From NCBI RefSeq assembly GCF_032854445.1, contig NC_088297.1:24687127-24751126 (forward strand): 64,000 nt of DNA, written 5' to 3'. This document shows, one piece after another, positions 1-11,676 of this stretch. The notes under the pieces were generated by a model, which had not been told where the DNA came from, ran no database searches, and saw only the letters and a list, made by a program, of their open reading frames with translations. The DNA comes from Liolophura sinensis (lineage: Eukaryota; Mollusca; Polyplacophora; Chitonida; Chitonidae). Every line of letters begins with the position of its first letter. Within the stretch, counting starts at the first letter, position 1. Position numbers and translations under genes: made by a program.

Positions 1-185
1 TAGTATAGAGGGGAAAATTTTACTGGTCGTCTACATAGTACGATGATTTGTACCCATTTATGGACGTAGCTAGAGAATTGTACCCTTTAATGCACATAAG
101 TCGAGAATTTTGAGCTTTTATGGACATTAACAGAAGATTTTATTCTTTAATAGACATAAGGAGAGGATTTTGCTAATCTGGGATA
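1..185. repeat. Degenerate ~30-bp tandem repeat at window edge
   Basis: Units of about 30 bp recur with the pattern 'tttatggacataag..gagaatttt' and drift strongly. Weaker echoes continue to about 450. The array probably extends left beyond the window. No coding signal is seen. Confidence 0.4.
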
Positions 186-2160
186 TCGGTTGTTTATGTT
201 TTCTAGTGATTGTCCGTCCACATAGGTGTAGGAATTTCCTTTTTTGGTCATATGTAAAAACTGCTACCGTGCTCGGATATACGCATAGAGACATATACTA
301 CTTACGCTTCATGCGTGGACATTTATGCTGAAATTTATTCTTTATGACAATGTATAGGGAAGTTTATCAACCCTGTATAAACACTTCTTATTTGGTTTGT
401 GACTCATGTTTTGCCATGGATACCCATAGACATTAGTAGAGACTTTTACTAACTATGCTCCGTGAACTTTCAGCCGAAAGTTTAATATACAAATGATCAG
501 AGGCGATGGTACACACTACATTGTAGCTGATGTCAGTCAGCAAAGTAATCAGGCAAAAATTCGAAAGTGGAAAAATCGTATTTTTTTCTTGAACTTTACT
601 AACTACTCTTTAAGGACAGAGGTAGGTAGAAAATTTACCAGATATACTATCTAATGGCCAAACAGCGTATGTACATGCACAAGGGCTTTTCAAAGTTATC
701 AGTCTTGTTGACTACGCCCTTGCGATCTGCGTGTAGAGGTAACCCGCCGTTCACAATGGCGGACTAGGTACAATACTGCGCGGTGGCCTACACATTCATA
801 TTTGGTGGTCGGATACCATTGAAATTTACAAGTGCGCACATGCATACAAAACCTGAATAAAGCATGTGAAAGGGCGTCTGAACAACCCAAGATATTATGG
901 ACCCCCCCCCCCCCCCACCACCCTCACCACCACTGGACCCATCCCTACCAACCTTTAACCCCACCCCACCCACCCCCAATCCCTTTAACTTATCCAGCGT
1001 CTCACAATTTGCCCCCTCTCCCCACGGATAAAAAAATCACAGTTATTCATAGTATACACATATAATAGATACAAAATGGAAACAGGTTTCGCTACGTAGG
1101 GAGAATTCAGAACCGATTCAGTTTGATTAATGTGCACTAGAACCCTTTACTCCGCCATTTAAACAGCTCGCATTGTTCAGAACACGCTGCCTTTAACATC
1201 AAACAGCCTAATGACGTTAGGAGACAAAAATCAGCCGAAGACTTTTAGGCTTAATTGAATTGATTAATTATTGTATTTTTACACTATATAAATTCCGTAT
1301 TCCTGTGTGTCATCTCTTTACTCACTGTAACTACAGCTGTACAGACAGAGTTCAACCCCGATAGCAGGTATTTTGTGCAGAGTTATCCGTAATTTGCGAT
1401 TTCTGTGGAAAGGGACAGCAATGTCTGTTGCTAAGTCGCAAAACAACCGACTTCTCAACAACTACAGTATATTTTTAGTTTAGTAGAGCCTCTGTTTCGT
1501 AGCCTTGTTAATATTCAGTATGAACTTTACCATACTGAATTTTCCGTCTTTATTTCTGTTGTATTCTGGTTAAAGCCACAATGTAGTGTTTTTGTTGTAC
1601 AGATAAATTCGTTCGATCTGTATAGACAAAAGATTTGCTCTTTCCCATAATAACATAATGTTTATCAGAAATGTTGACTTGACATCCTATTTCGACCCAC
1701 GCGAGAAGAAAAAATTCATTCAAGAGTATAACCTTGTTGTAACATCGATTGAAGGATGACAGATTTCGGTATGACCTGACCCAGGTTTGATCCCTGGTTC
1801 ATTCAATTACAGCGTTTATAAGCCTGCCTTCAGTACATACTTGTGGGACCATCAGGTGATTTCTTCGATAATACAGAAGGCAAACAATGCTGAATATATC
1901 AACTTGACGTTTGAACCTGGTGTTAAAATAGTGCATGCGGATGTCGTAATAGAATTACTACTTTTAACTGGCCTTTTTCATGCTTGTTTAATAGATTTTT
2001 GCCTTTCCAACAGGCGGGACTTGGTTTGTTTATTTTACGTTTGTGTATATGTACATTTATAGTTGTTATAAAATAGACCGTGAATTTGGCGCATGACAGA
2101 TACAGTGGCTGATGACCAGGAATGAGGTGAAAGTTGAAGAAAACAGTCACAACGGCTGTC
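186..2160. other. Non-coding spacer, no gene recognised
   Basis: Only short unrelated open frames occur here. A C-rich tract lies at about 900-985 (including a run of about 16 C). A TATA-like motif (tatataaa, about 1286-1293) precedes a pyrimidine-rich stretch, but no downstream exon could be recognised. I see no homology to a known protein family. Confidence 0.5.
1283..1325 (+). promoter_or_regulatory. Possible TATA-type core promoter
   Basis: A 'tatataaa' motif at about 1286 lies roughly 30 bp before a 'tctttactcact' initiator-like stretch. The spacing fits an RNA polymerase II core promoter, but no transcript or gene downstream supports it, and AT-rich DNA produces such motifs by chance. 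Confidence 0.2.
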
Positions 2161-2285
2161 CATGACGATTGTCGGTACGACATTGATAACATCTGTACAT
2201 GACGATTGTCGGTACGACATTGATAACATATGTCCATGACGATTGTCGGTACGACATTGATAACATCTGTTTATGATGAATGTCT
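2161..2285. repeat. 37-bp tandem repeat, about 3 copies
   Basis: The unit beginning 'catgacgattgtcggtacga' starts at 2161, 2198 and 2235 (period 37), followed by a degenerate partial copy. Non-coding. Confidence 0.85.
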
Positions 2286-2403
2286 GGTACGACGATGACG
2301 TATAGACGTAGTCAACAAAAAATGTCGGGGACGATATCTAGAGGGTTAACGAATATATGGGGATAAGCAGAGTGAAATGATGAGTACGAAATCTTCAAAG
2401 AAT

Positions 2404-2664
2404 GGTGCTCAGTTGGTTAGCGCGCTAGCGCAGTGTAATGACCCAGGAGTCTCTCACCAATGCGGTTGCTGTGAGTTCAAGTCCAGTTCATGCTGGCTTC
2501 CTCTCCGGCCGTACGTGGGAAGGTCTCCCAGCAACCTGCGGATGGTCGTGGGTTTCCCCCGGGCTCTGCCCGGTTTCCACCCACCATAATGTTGGCCGCC
2601 GTCGTATAAGTGAAATATTCTTGAGTACGTCGTTAAACACCAATCAAGTAAATAAATCAATCAA
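2404..2664 (+). mobile_element. tRNA-derived SINE, family 1, near full length
   Basis: The head 'gctcagttggttagcgcgct' resembles a tRNA A-box region and 'gagttcaagtcc' a degenerate B-box. A middle section follows with 'ggtttcccccgggctctgcc' and 'ccaccataatg'. The tail is 'ttgagtacg.cgt.aaacacc' followed by 'aataaataaatc'. The same architecture recurs more than 15 times in this window in both orientations. Confidence 0.85.
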
Positions 2665-2984
2665 AGAACGGTAACATGTTTCAGTGTAAACCGGACACGC
2701 GTGTCTTGTATTTCCTCACAGCCATTCTCCGTCACATCAGTATGGCTGCACCAGGCTGTATCATTAAAACACCGGAGCTATTCAAAAGTACTTCCGTTTC
2801 CGTGGTAACAGTGTACTGTGTGTTAAATTACACTGGGGAAATCTGGCGTCTTTTTAAATGTAGTTATCTACGAGTGTGTTAATTGTGCATGTGTGAGTTG
2901 AGTGTTATCTGTAGAGGCCGTGCCCAGGAACTGACGTTTGTGTCTGATTCATGATGTGTTATGTGGTGTTGTAATACATGTTTG

Positions 2985-3425
2985 GAGGTATTTTGGGGGC
3001 GTTATGATAGGTGGTATGAGAGTTGTAATGGAAGGTGTTATGAGAGGTGTAATAAGAGGTGCTATGATAGGTGCTGTGAGGGATGTTATGAGATGTAATA
3101 GAAAGTGCTATGGGGGGTGTTGTGAAAGATGCTCTGAAACGTCTTATGAGAGGTGTTTTGAGGTGCTATGAAGGCTATTGTGAGATGTGTTATGAAAGGT
3201 GCTATGAGGTGTTACGTGGTGTAATGAGAGGTGAAAAAGGTAAGAGGTGCTGTAGGTGTTGTAAAAGAGGTGTTCTGAGAGGTGTTGTAAAAGAGGTGTT
3301 CTGAGAGGTGTTGTAAAAGAGGTGTTCTGAGAGGTGTTGTAAAAGAGGTGTTATACAGGTGTTATGAAGGGTGGTGTAGAGGTGTTATACAGGTGTTATG
3401 AACTGTGGTATAGTGGTGTTAGGAA
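2985..3425. repeat. Degenerate GTGTTATGAGAG-type repeat region
   Basis: Imperfect units of about 15-30 bp built on 'gaggtgttatgaga' and 'gaggtgttctgagaggtgttgtaaaa'. It resembles the motif of the 34-bp array that starts at about 3676 and may be an older, decayed relative of it. Short open frames across it are repeat artefacts. Confidence 0.6.
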
Positions 3426-3519
3426 TGGTGATCTTGACCAGTGATGTCTAATAAATAGCAAGTAACATCACTGCATTGTTTTACCTAATTCTGTTTAAGC
3501 CATATTACTAGGGGCGTGT

Positions 3520-3690
3520 AGATTATTACTATTTATACATTTACATGAGCAGTTAGAATAAAAGCCTCACTGAGGTAAACTGACAAGAGGCTGTATTTCA
3601 CCGGTGACGTGTGACCATTTTCCAGCTATCACACTGTCGTCGCTGCTTTGGTTTTACTCTCTCTGCTGTACATATTTAGTTATGTTGTAG
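3520..3690 (+). repeat. Dispersed repeat of unknown type (copy 1)
   Basis: About 170 bp that matches 44785-44965 in the same orientation. Shared blocks include 'aggtaaactgacaa', 'tatcacactgtcgt' and 'tggttttact'. No terminal inverted repeats or coding potential are evident. It directly abuts the 34-bp array. Confidence 0.6.
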
Positions 3691-5068
3691 AGCTGTTATA
3701 CAGGTGACATGAAGGATGTTGTAGCGGTATTATACGTCTGTTATGAAGGATGTTGTAGCGGTATTATACAGGTGTTACGAAGGGGGTTGCAGCGGTATTA
3801 TACAAGTGTTATGAAGGGTGTTGTAGCGGTATTATACAGGTGTTATGAAGGGTGTTGTAGCGGTATTATACAGGTGTTACGAAGGGGGTTGCAGCGGTAT
3901 TATACAAGTGTTATGAAGTGTGTTGTAGCGGTATTATACAGGTGTTATGAAGGGTGTTGTAGCGGTATTATACAGGTGTTACGAAGGGGGTTGCAGCGGA
4001 ATTATACAAGTGTTATGAAGTGTGTTGTAGCGGTATTATACAGGTGTTATGAAAGGTGTTGTAGCGGTATTATACAGGTGTTACGAAGGGTGTTGCAGAG
4101 GTATTATACAAGTGTTATGAAGGGTGTTGTAGCGGTATTATACAGGTGTTATGAAGGGTGTTGTAGCGGTATTATACAGGTGTTACGAAGGGAGTTGCAG
4201 CGGTATTATACAAGTGTTATGAAGGGTGTTGTAGCGGTATTATACAGGTGTTATGAAGTGTGTTGTAGCGGTATTATACAAGTGGTATGAAGTGTGTTGT
4301 AGCGGTATTATACAGGTGTTATGAAGGGTGTTGTAGCGGTATTATACAAGTGTTATGAAGTGTGTTGTAGCGGTATTATACAGGTGTTACGAAGGGGGTT
4401 GCAGCGGTATTATACAAGTGTTATGAAGTGTGTTGTAGCGGTATTATACAAGTGTTATGAAGTGTGTTGTAGCGGTATTATACAGGTGTTACGAAGGGGG
4501 TTGCAGCGGTATTATACAAGTGTTATGAAGGGTGTTGTAGCGGTATTATACAAGTGTTATGAAGGGTGTTGTAGCGGTATTATACAGGTGTTACGAAGGG
4601 GGTTGCAGCGGTATTATACAAGTGTTATGAAGGGTGTTGTAGCGGTATTATACAGGTGTTATGAAGGGTGTTGTAGCGGTATTATACAGGTGTTACGAAG
4701 GGGGTTGCAGCGGTATTATACAAGTGTTATGAAGTGTGTTGTAGCGGTATTATACAAGTGTTATGAAGTGTGTTGTAGCGGTATTATACAGGTGTTATGA
4801 AGGGTGTTGTAGCGGTATTATACAGGTGTTACGAAGGGTGTTGCAGCGGAATTATACAAGTGTTATGAAGTGTGTTGTAGCGGTATTATACAGGTGTTAT
4901 GAAAGGTGTTGTAGCGGTATTATACAGGTGTTACGAAGGGTGTTGCAGCGGTATTATACAAGTGTTATGAAGTGTGTTGTAGCGGTATTATACAAGTGGT
5001 ATGAAGTGTGTTGTAGCGGTATTATACAGGTGTTATGAAGGGTGTTGCAGAGCTGTTATACAGGTGTT
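3676..5068. repeat. 34-bp minisatellite with three-unit higher-order pattern, about 41 copies
   Basis: The unit core 'gtagcggtattatacaggtg' repeats every 34 bp (for example 3791, 3825, 3859). Variant units (ttatgaagggtg; ttatgaagtgtg; ttacgaagggggttgc) tend to alternate in groups of three, giving a 102-bp higher-order period. Because 102 is a multiple of three, long open frames with a 34-residue period run across it (up to 193 codons). The absence of splice, start or domain evidence argues that this is non-coding satellite DNA. Confidence 0.9.
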
Positions 5069-6000
5069 AAAATTGGTTACACTCAAGTTTTGTTAAACCT
5101 AGCACGTAGGTCTATGTGGTAGCCTTTGGTGAGAGAATTCTTGCATTTAGTGTATACGGGAACAAGGAATCAAATTGTATAGATGTTTACATGACTCATT
5201 GTATATGTAGTGGTCTTGTTATAGGTCTAAGCATGCACTTCACACCTTGGCCAAATATCCATGTAACACAATACACGCGTGGTGTAATTACTTTAGAGAC
5301 GAGGGGCATAATAACTAAACCAGGCTAAAAAAAAGGGAGAAATAAACAAGCATATGTGAATGTATATGTGAATGTATATGTGAAAACATACGCATATTTA
5401 TCAACGGTTTCGCTCCAGTCAACATCGTAGAGCTTTTACATGTAGATTGAAAACATGTCTTCATGTTCAACAAGCACAAAAGAAATACAGAGAAATATGC
5501 GGCATGCGGTAGATCTGTGATATGCAGCCTACGGACAGTAGGGCGCAGCATGTGTAGGTTAACGTTGATGCACTGCTGTTAAGGAAAGGAATGTTTTAGG
5601 GGAATTTTGATGCCTCCATGGCAACGCTAAAAGTGCATGTTGATACAGCTAATTGGAGAGTTAAAAAAAAAGCTTGGGTGTCTGAATCGGTCCTGTGCCT
5701 TACAGACTGGTGTTCCGTTCCTCTCGATCGGCATGCTGTAGTCGCAAGTCTGTCTCTTCTTCGTACACGTTTAATTCAGATTGTAGACTGTTTATTTCGG
5801 TATAGACAAGGGGCCGGTTTCATGAAGCTCACTCAGCTAAGTAAGCTAATTATGGCAACGTATGTTAAAGAGATATACAGCCCATCACGGCCCATCCACA
5901 CGTACATTAGCTCCTAAGTCGAGAGAATAAAGCCGACCCATAGGTTATCAGACCGCGACCAAGTCACTCTAACCTTTGGTCCGGCACGTTATCAAACTTC
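5069..6000. other. Non-coding spacer
   Basis: No gene recognised. At 5811-5880 the stretch 'gggccggtttcatgaagctc' resembles the end of small inverted-repeat elements common in marine invertebrates, but I could not find the other end. Confidence 0.45.
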
Positions 6001-6004
6001 CTGG

Positions 6005-6245
6005 CGACGAGCAACTGTTATAGCAGTATTTCAGCCATAGGACAACTGTTATAGCTGGATTTCAGCCATAGGCCAACTGTTATAGCAGTATTTCAGCCAT
6101 ATGCCAACTGTTATAGCTGGATTTCAGCCATAGGCCAACTGTTATAGCAGTATTTCAGCCATATGCCAACTGTTATAGCTGGATTTCAGCCATAGGCCAA
6201 CTGTTAGAGCTGGATTTCGGCCATAGGCCAACTGTTATGGCTGTG
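6005..6245. repeat. 31-bp tandem repeat with alternating variants
   Basis: About eight units built on 'caactgttatagc' and 'atttcagccata'. 'agcagta' and 'agctgga' versions alternate, so the effective repeat is 62 bp. Non-coding. Confidence 0.85.
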
Positions 6246-8125
6246 GTGCGTCATTGTATTAAAAAAATAAGGTTGAACTTGTATTTACTTATAGACACAG
6301 TGTTATGTTGATACAGAGGTGCGGACACAACGTTGTTTTTATCTGAACGTATGCAGACACATTGTTTTATTTGTACAGAGGTATAGGCTACACCTCTGTA
6401 GGCTGATAGACCCTTAAAACAGCATCGGATTTATGCACACACAAAAAAAAACTAAAACAAAAATCATCGGTGCATATAAAATTAAAGTGAATTAATCGAT
6501 GCTGTCCGTCACGCTTCAGACACTAAAAGCTTTATTTTTTCCCGCTTTGATTGGCATGTGTGTGTTTGTGTTCATAGGGTGGTCTATAACCTATTTGATT
6601 TGAACAATAACTAAACCCATAACGTAAAGATCAAGTGTTTACGAAGGCCAGGGCGGTCACCGTCACAGACGACATTTGTGAGTATATAGAAATACATTCA
6701 GAGTGTTTCAAAATGGCGAATCCACATTAAACGTTACTTTATCTGATCAACTTTTATGATTCATTTTTGTGCATTGAAGTAAATGTTGAAACAATTATCT
6801 GAATTTTCTATTCAGTCTCAACCTTTAGCGGAATTACGAAACTTTTTAGACAGCTTTACTTGAATGTCGAAGAAAGAGATAGTGTGCAAAGTAAACCTAC
6901 ATGTATGAGAGGGATTGACAAGCTAGAAAGAAAACGTCCATGCAAACACGTGACAATCCATAACTCCTCAAATGTTACCTACTTATCGTCATACAGCGAA
7001 TATACACAGGTAGTGCTGGTCCATGTACCTGTCCATGCACATGTAATATTCACGGTTGTTGCTGTGCTATACTATGGACGGCAATGTTATAAAACCTTAC
7101 AACTGTTTTGATTATTGTGGTTTTTGTGTTCATCAAGTGGTTAAATAAGAGATGTTCGATAGGCATATAGGTTCGTGGTTGGAATCTCGCCATCGGTAAT
7201 TTTGTCTTAATCTGGTATCCAGACTGCGTCACTGACCTGATTCGTAAAGCAGAGCATTAGAGATTGATCCCACTTTGTGGTCTAATTAACAGCAGTTAAT
7301 AAATCCGCCATATGAAATGCACGCAGTTGTGTCAGTTCACGAGGTTTGTTATTCCATTTTTCGCCTTTTTGTTAACGATCGGCGTTTTGGCACCTAGGTC
7401 TGGCTTTTTGTATAACCCTTGATTTTGTGCTCTCCCTAAGTGGTATGTTTGCGGACAGGACAGGTATTAATAAAGTCGATTACTGGATCAATAACGACCG
7501 ACCGAATCCCCAAGATCGATAGATGCGATCAGTGATGATGTTACCGTAAATGTTTCAGAGAAATAAGTCGTTATTACAAAAATATTGTGATCATGAACGA
7601 TTGTTGAATTTGCTTCTTAGCAGAACTGATTGATTTTATTAAGAAAAACATACAACGGAAGCGTGTGTATACAAAGATATAATTTAGTGCTTGTCAAAAC
7701 AACGCTGTGAAAATACGTGGCAAATTAACTGCAAATTTTCCATTTCGAAATTTGAATGTATGACAAAATATTCCTCAAAAGAAATAGAAGAAAGATAATA
7801 AATTAGGTTGTGGAGTGTATTTGCAAATTGACTATGGGTAGAATTTCATCGGTTGCGTGTGACGATTTTGCCGAATATCCATGCTACACGGCAATGTACG
7901 CGTCAACTACATGCAGTACGAATTTTAACCCTTTATTATCCCACACCGTCAGATGTTGCCGCAAGGTATGCTGGTTATTAGTGTGGAAACATATTAAATA
8001 GTTAGAATTATCTGATAGCTTCACGTATAAGTCAGTGCTTATGTTATCAAATAGCCAGAGGGGTGAAACTGGGACTGGGAGGTTTTTCAGCTGGGTAGTT
8101 ACAAAAGGTTTTATATCTGATGGTA
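6246..8125. other. AT-rich spacer, no gene recognised
   Basis: Unique-looking AT-rich sequence with only short open frames lacking recognisable domains. Nothing further can be supported. Confidence 0.5.
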
Positions 8126-8126
8126 T

Positions 8127-8134
8127 ATATAGGC

Positions 8135-8165
<31 letters not shown>

Positions 8166-8211
8166 GTTATTAGTGTGGAAATAGTTAGAATAGTTATATA
8201 TGGTATATATA

Positions 8212-8295
<84 letters not shown>
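8127..8295. repeat. AT dinucleotide microsatellites (two tracts)
   Basis: (TA)n runs at about 8136-8160 and 8214-8293, each preceded by 'ggtatataggca'. The local segment has therefore been duplicated together with the microsatellite. Confidence 0.9.
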
Positions 8296-8296
<1 letters not shown>

Positions 8297-8374
8297 GGGG
8301 TACATGTATGTATCATCTATTATAGGTTGTCAGGTCATATGAACTGAATGTTAAAAAAACGTCTTTGCAGCCAT

Positions 8375-8850
8375 ACTATTGCGCGGGCCTGTGGAATTAT
8401 CTACCGTCACAACACATTACTACTACTTACTGACTGACTGAAGACATTCTATAGCGTGGGTCTATGGAATTATGATTGCTGCTACTTACTTACTGACTGA
8501 ATACATCCTATAGCGCGGGTCTATGGAATTATGATTGCTGCTACTTACTTACTGACTGAATACATTCTATAGCGTGGGTCTATGGAATTATGATTGCTGC
8601 TACTTACTTACTGACTGAATACATCCTATAGCATGAGCCTATGGAATTATCTACTGTCAAAACACATTGCTGCTACTTACTGACTGACTGAAGACATTCT
8701 ATAGCGTGGGTCTATGGAATTATGATTGCTGCTACTTACTTACTGACTGAATACATTCTATAGCGTGGGTCTATGGAATTATGATTGCTGCTACTTACTT
8801 ACTTACTGACTGAATACATCCTATAGCATGAGCCTGTGGAATTATCATTT
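8375..8850. repeat. 59-bp tandem repeat, about 8 copies
   Basis: The unit contains 'tctatggaattatgattgct', 'acttactgactgaatacat' and 'ctatagcgtggg'. Starts at 8462, 8521 and 8580 give a period of 59. Two units carry an alternative 'atctactgtcaaaacac' segment. Non-coding. Confidence 0.85.
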
Positions 8851-9715
8851 GCCACTAGTGATAAATGGCTGGCCTCAAGCGAAGAAAGAATTTTTTGTGC
8901 CCTTAAGCATTTGTTTCCTTTAGGATGTTGTCTTGTTTATGGACAATGCCAACTCCGTTTATGTTTTAAACTTTCTCCTCCCTCCCTCCCTCACTCCTCC
9001 TACCGTCCCATCGCCCAGTCAGTCACGCTGTTATACAGTGTTTCCACTAATCCCAATATCCTCGATCAGTGCTCCACAAATCGATGGTAGCTGTTTTCCT
9101 TGTAGAGTGTTGTCACCCTAGCAACGAACAATGAACGCAGGTTTCGAGGTGAAGAGCGACGATCACCGACAGGCGGCAATCGGAAATGGGAGGGATGCAC
9201 ATCGAACTGTTTATTCGAAGGTTTAATTGAAAAGGAGCATTTTTACAATAGCCGTCCTGCCGCCCTAACCAAATAATGCGAAGGCAAAAACTCACCATGG
9301 CGCATGTAAGAAGCAACTGAGGAATCCGTCTATTGGTTAATAACTGCTGTTTACATTCAAGAGGAGAATAGGGGACAAATTGGATGATGCTGGCTTTGTG
9401 CCACAAGGCTTGGCAACTTCGCCCAGTTCCAGACGATAACGAATCACCGCCGTTGAGTTCAGCATTTAATTAGTTTGAATTATATTACTAATTATATTAT
9501 TATAGTTCGAGCATGCTCTTCAGGTCCGGTGGTTTCTCTCTTTTTGTCTCCTACACGTCGTGTTTTAATCTTTGGTCTCTTCGGTTTCCTTTTACTCATA
9601 ATCCCCACGCCCCACTCCAACCCACAGCTCCGTCGTGTAAGGGAAATATTTTTGGAACATGGTGCCATATGCCAAATAAACCAATAAATAGACTAATAGA
9701 GAAAAATTGAGTGCT
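8851..9715. other. Spacer with possible decayed SINE tail
   Basis: No gene recognised. 9625-9695 ('cgtcgtgtaagggaaatatt' followed by 'aataaaccaataaata') looks like the diverged 3' end of a plus-strand family 1 SINE. Confidence 0.4.
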
Positions 9716-10435
9716 ACGTAAAATCCAAAATCGATGAACTGAGTACGGCGCAGAACCTCAAATTGTTAAACTGAGTACGAAGTAGAACATCAAATTGATA
9801 ACCTGAGTATGACGTATATCCCCAAATTGATAACCTGAGTATGACGTATATCCCCAAATTGATAAAATGAGTATGACGTACAACCCCAAATTGATAATCT
9901 CAGTACGACGTACAACCTCAAATTGATAACCTGAGTATGACGTATATCCCCAAATTGATAAACTGAGTACGACGTACAACCTCAAATTGATAACCTGAGT
10001 ATGACGTTTATCCCCAAATTGATAAACTGAGTACGACGTACAACCTCAAATTGATAACCTGAGTATGACGTATATCCCCAAATTGATAAACTGAGTACGA
10101 CGTACAACCTCAAATTGATAACCTGAGTATGACGTATATCCCCAAATTGATAAACTGAGTATGACGTACAACCTCAAATTGATAACCTGAGTATGACGTA
10201 TATCCCCAAATTGATAAACTGAGTACGACGTACAACCTCAAATTGATAACCTGAGTATGACGTATATCCCCAAATTGATAAAATGAGTATGACGTACAAC
10301 CTCAAATTGATAACCTGAGTATGACGTATATCCCCAAATTGATAAACTGAGTATGACGTACAACCCCAAATTGATAAACTGAGTATGACGTACAACCCCA
10401 AATTAATAAACTGGGTACGGTGTAGGACCCAAAGA
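9716..10435. repeat. 32-bp satellite array related to SINE tail, about 22 copies
   Basis: The period is 32 bp, with two alternating monomers: 'gataacctgagtatgacgta' + 'tatccccaaatt', and 'gataaactgagtacgacgta' + 'caacctcaaatt'. This gives a 64-bp higher-order unit. The core 'gagtacgacgta.aacccc' followed by 'aaatt.ataa' resembles the 3' tail of the SINEs elsewhere in the window. Confidence 0.85.
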
Positions 10436-10540
10436 GGGATTCGGCATAAAACCCGAAATAAATCAATTAAATACGACACAATGCCCTAGTAAATAAGTTA
10501 AGTACGACTTAAAACCCCAAGTGAAGTAATAAATTACTTC
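10436..10540. repeat. Degenerate bridge between two related arrays
   Basis: Diverged units such as 'taagtacgacttaaaacccc' carry features of both the preceding 32-bp and the following 38-bp array. This suggests continuous descent, not two independent arrays. Confidence 0.55.
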
Positions 10541-11135
10541 ATGAAACGCCAAATGAATAGCCTCAATACGACATGAAACGCCAAATAAATAGCTGAATCC
10601 TCAATACGGCGTGAAACGCCAAATAAATAGCTAAATCCTCAATACGACGTGAAACCCCAAATAAATAGCTAAATCCTCAATACCGCGTGAAACGCCAAAT
10701 AAATAGCTAAATCCTCAATACGACGTGAAACCCCAAATAAATAGCCGAATCCTCAATACGGCGTGAAACGCCAAATAAATAGCTAAATCCTCAATACGAC
10801 GTGAAACGCCAAATAAATAGCTAAATCCTCAATACGACATGAAACCCCAAATAAATAGCTGAATCCTCAATACGGGCGTGAAACACCAAATAAATAGCTA
10901 AATCCTCAATACCGCATGAAACGCCAAATAAATAGCCGAATCCTCAATACCGCGTGAAACGCCAATAAATAGCTATATCCTCAATACGGCGTGAAACGCC
11001 AAATAAATAGCTAAATCCTCAATACGGCGTGAAACGCCAAATAAAAAGCTAAATCCTCAATACCGCGTGAAACGCCAAATATATTGCTTAATCCTCAATA
11101 CGGCGTGAAACGCCAAATCAATAAATTTAGTATAG
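10541..11135. repeat. 38-bp satellite array, about 15 copies
   Basis: The unit 'ctcaatacgacgtgaaacgc' + 'caaataaatagctaaatc' repeats every 38 bp (for example 10621 and 10659). Variants are cggcgt/cgacgt/ccgcgt and acgcc/acccc. Like the neighbouring array it resembles the SINE tail 'gagtacggcgtaaaacacca' + 'atcaaataaata'. Confidence 0.85.
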
Positions 11136-11597
11136 CGTAAGATACCAACTGAAGCAAAGTGGATTTCGCCAATCTATTTGAAAACCAGGTAGATAACAAT
11201 TTTGGTGTAAAAGAAGAAGTAACGTGAAACACTGCCACGTATTAGTGGAGTCTCCAGAAAAATTACGAAAAAAAGCGTGAAACTCTCAACCCGACAGATC
11301 TTAGCTACACACATCGTCATCAATGTCAGTTTTATGGGCGCGTAAAGGACACTTTGTTAGCAGCAGAAAAACATCCTCGTTGTTTGTTTCAGGCTTAAAA
11401 GCAACCCATTAACGCTAACCTTGAGTGTTCAGTTAGGGACAGTTATATTGTCAGCCTCGCGAAAAGCTTACGACGTCACGAATTTACACACCTGACCTGC
11501 CGTCCGTGCATAGTTAAGTGGGAGAATTATCAACACAGCTGATATCCCAATTCCACTTAACTACGTAACTAAGCAGTTTGCCAATTAGCTAAATTAA

Positions 11598-11676
<79 letters not shown>

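Noticed and set aside
3709-5038. Long plus-strand open frames (193, 159 and 91 codons)
   Set aside because: They are the translation of the 34-bp satellite. There is no domain, splice or start context.
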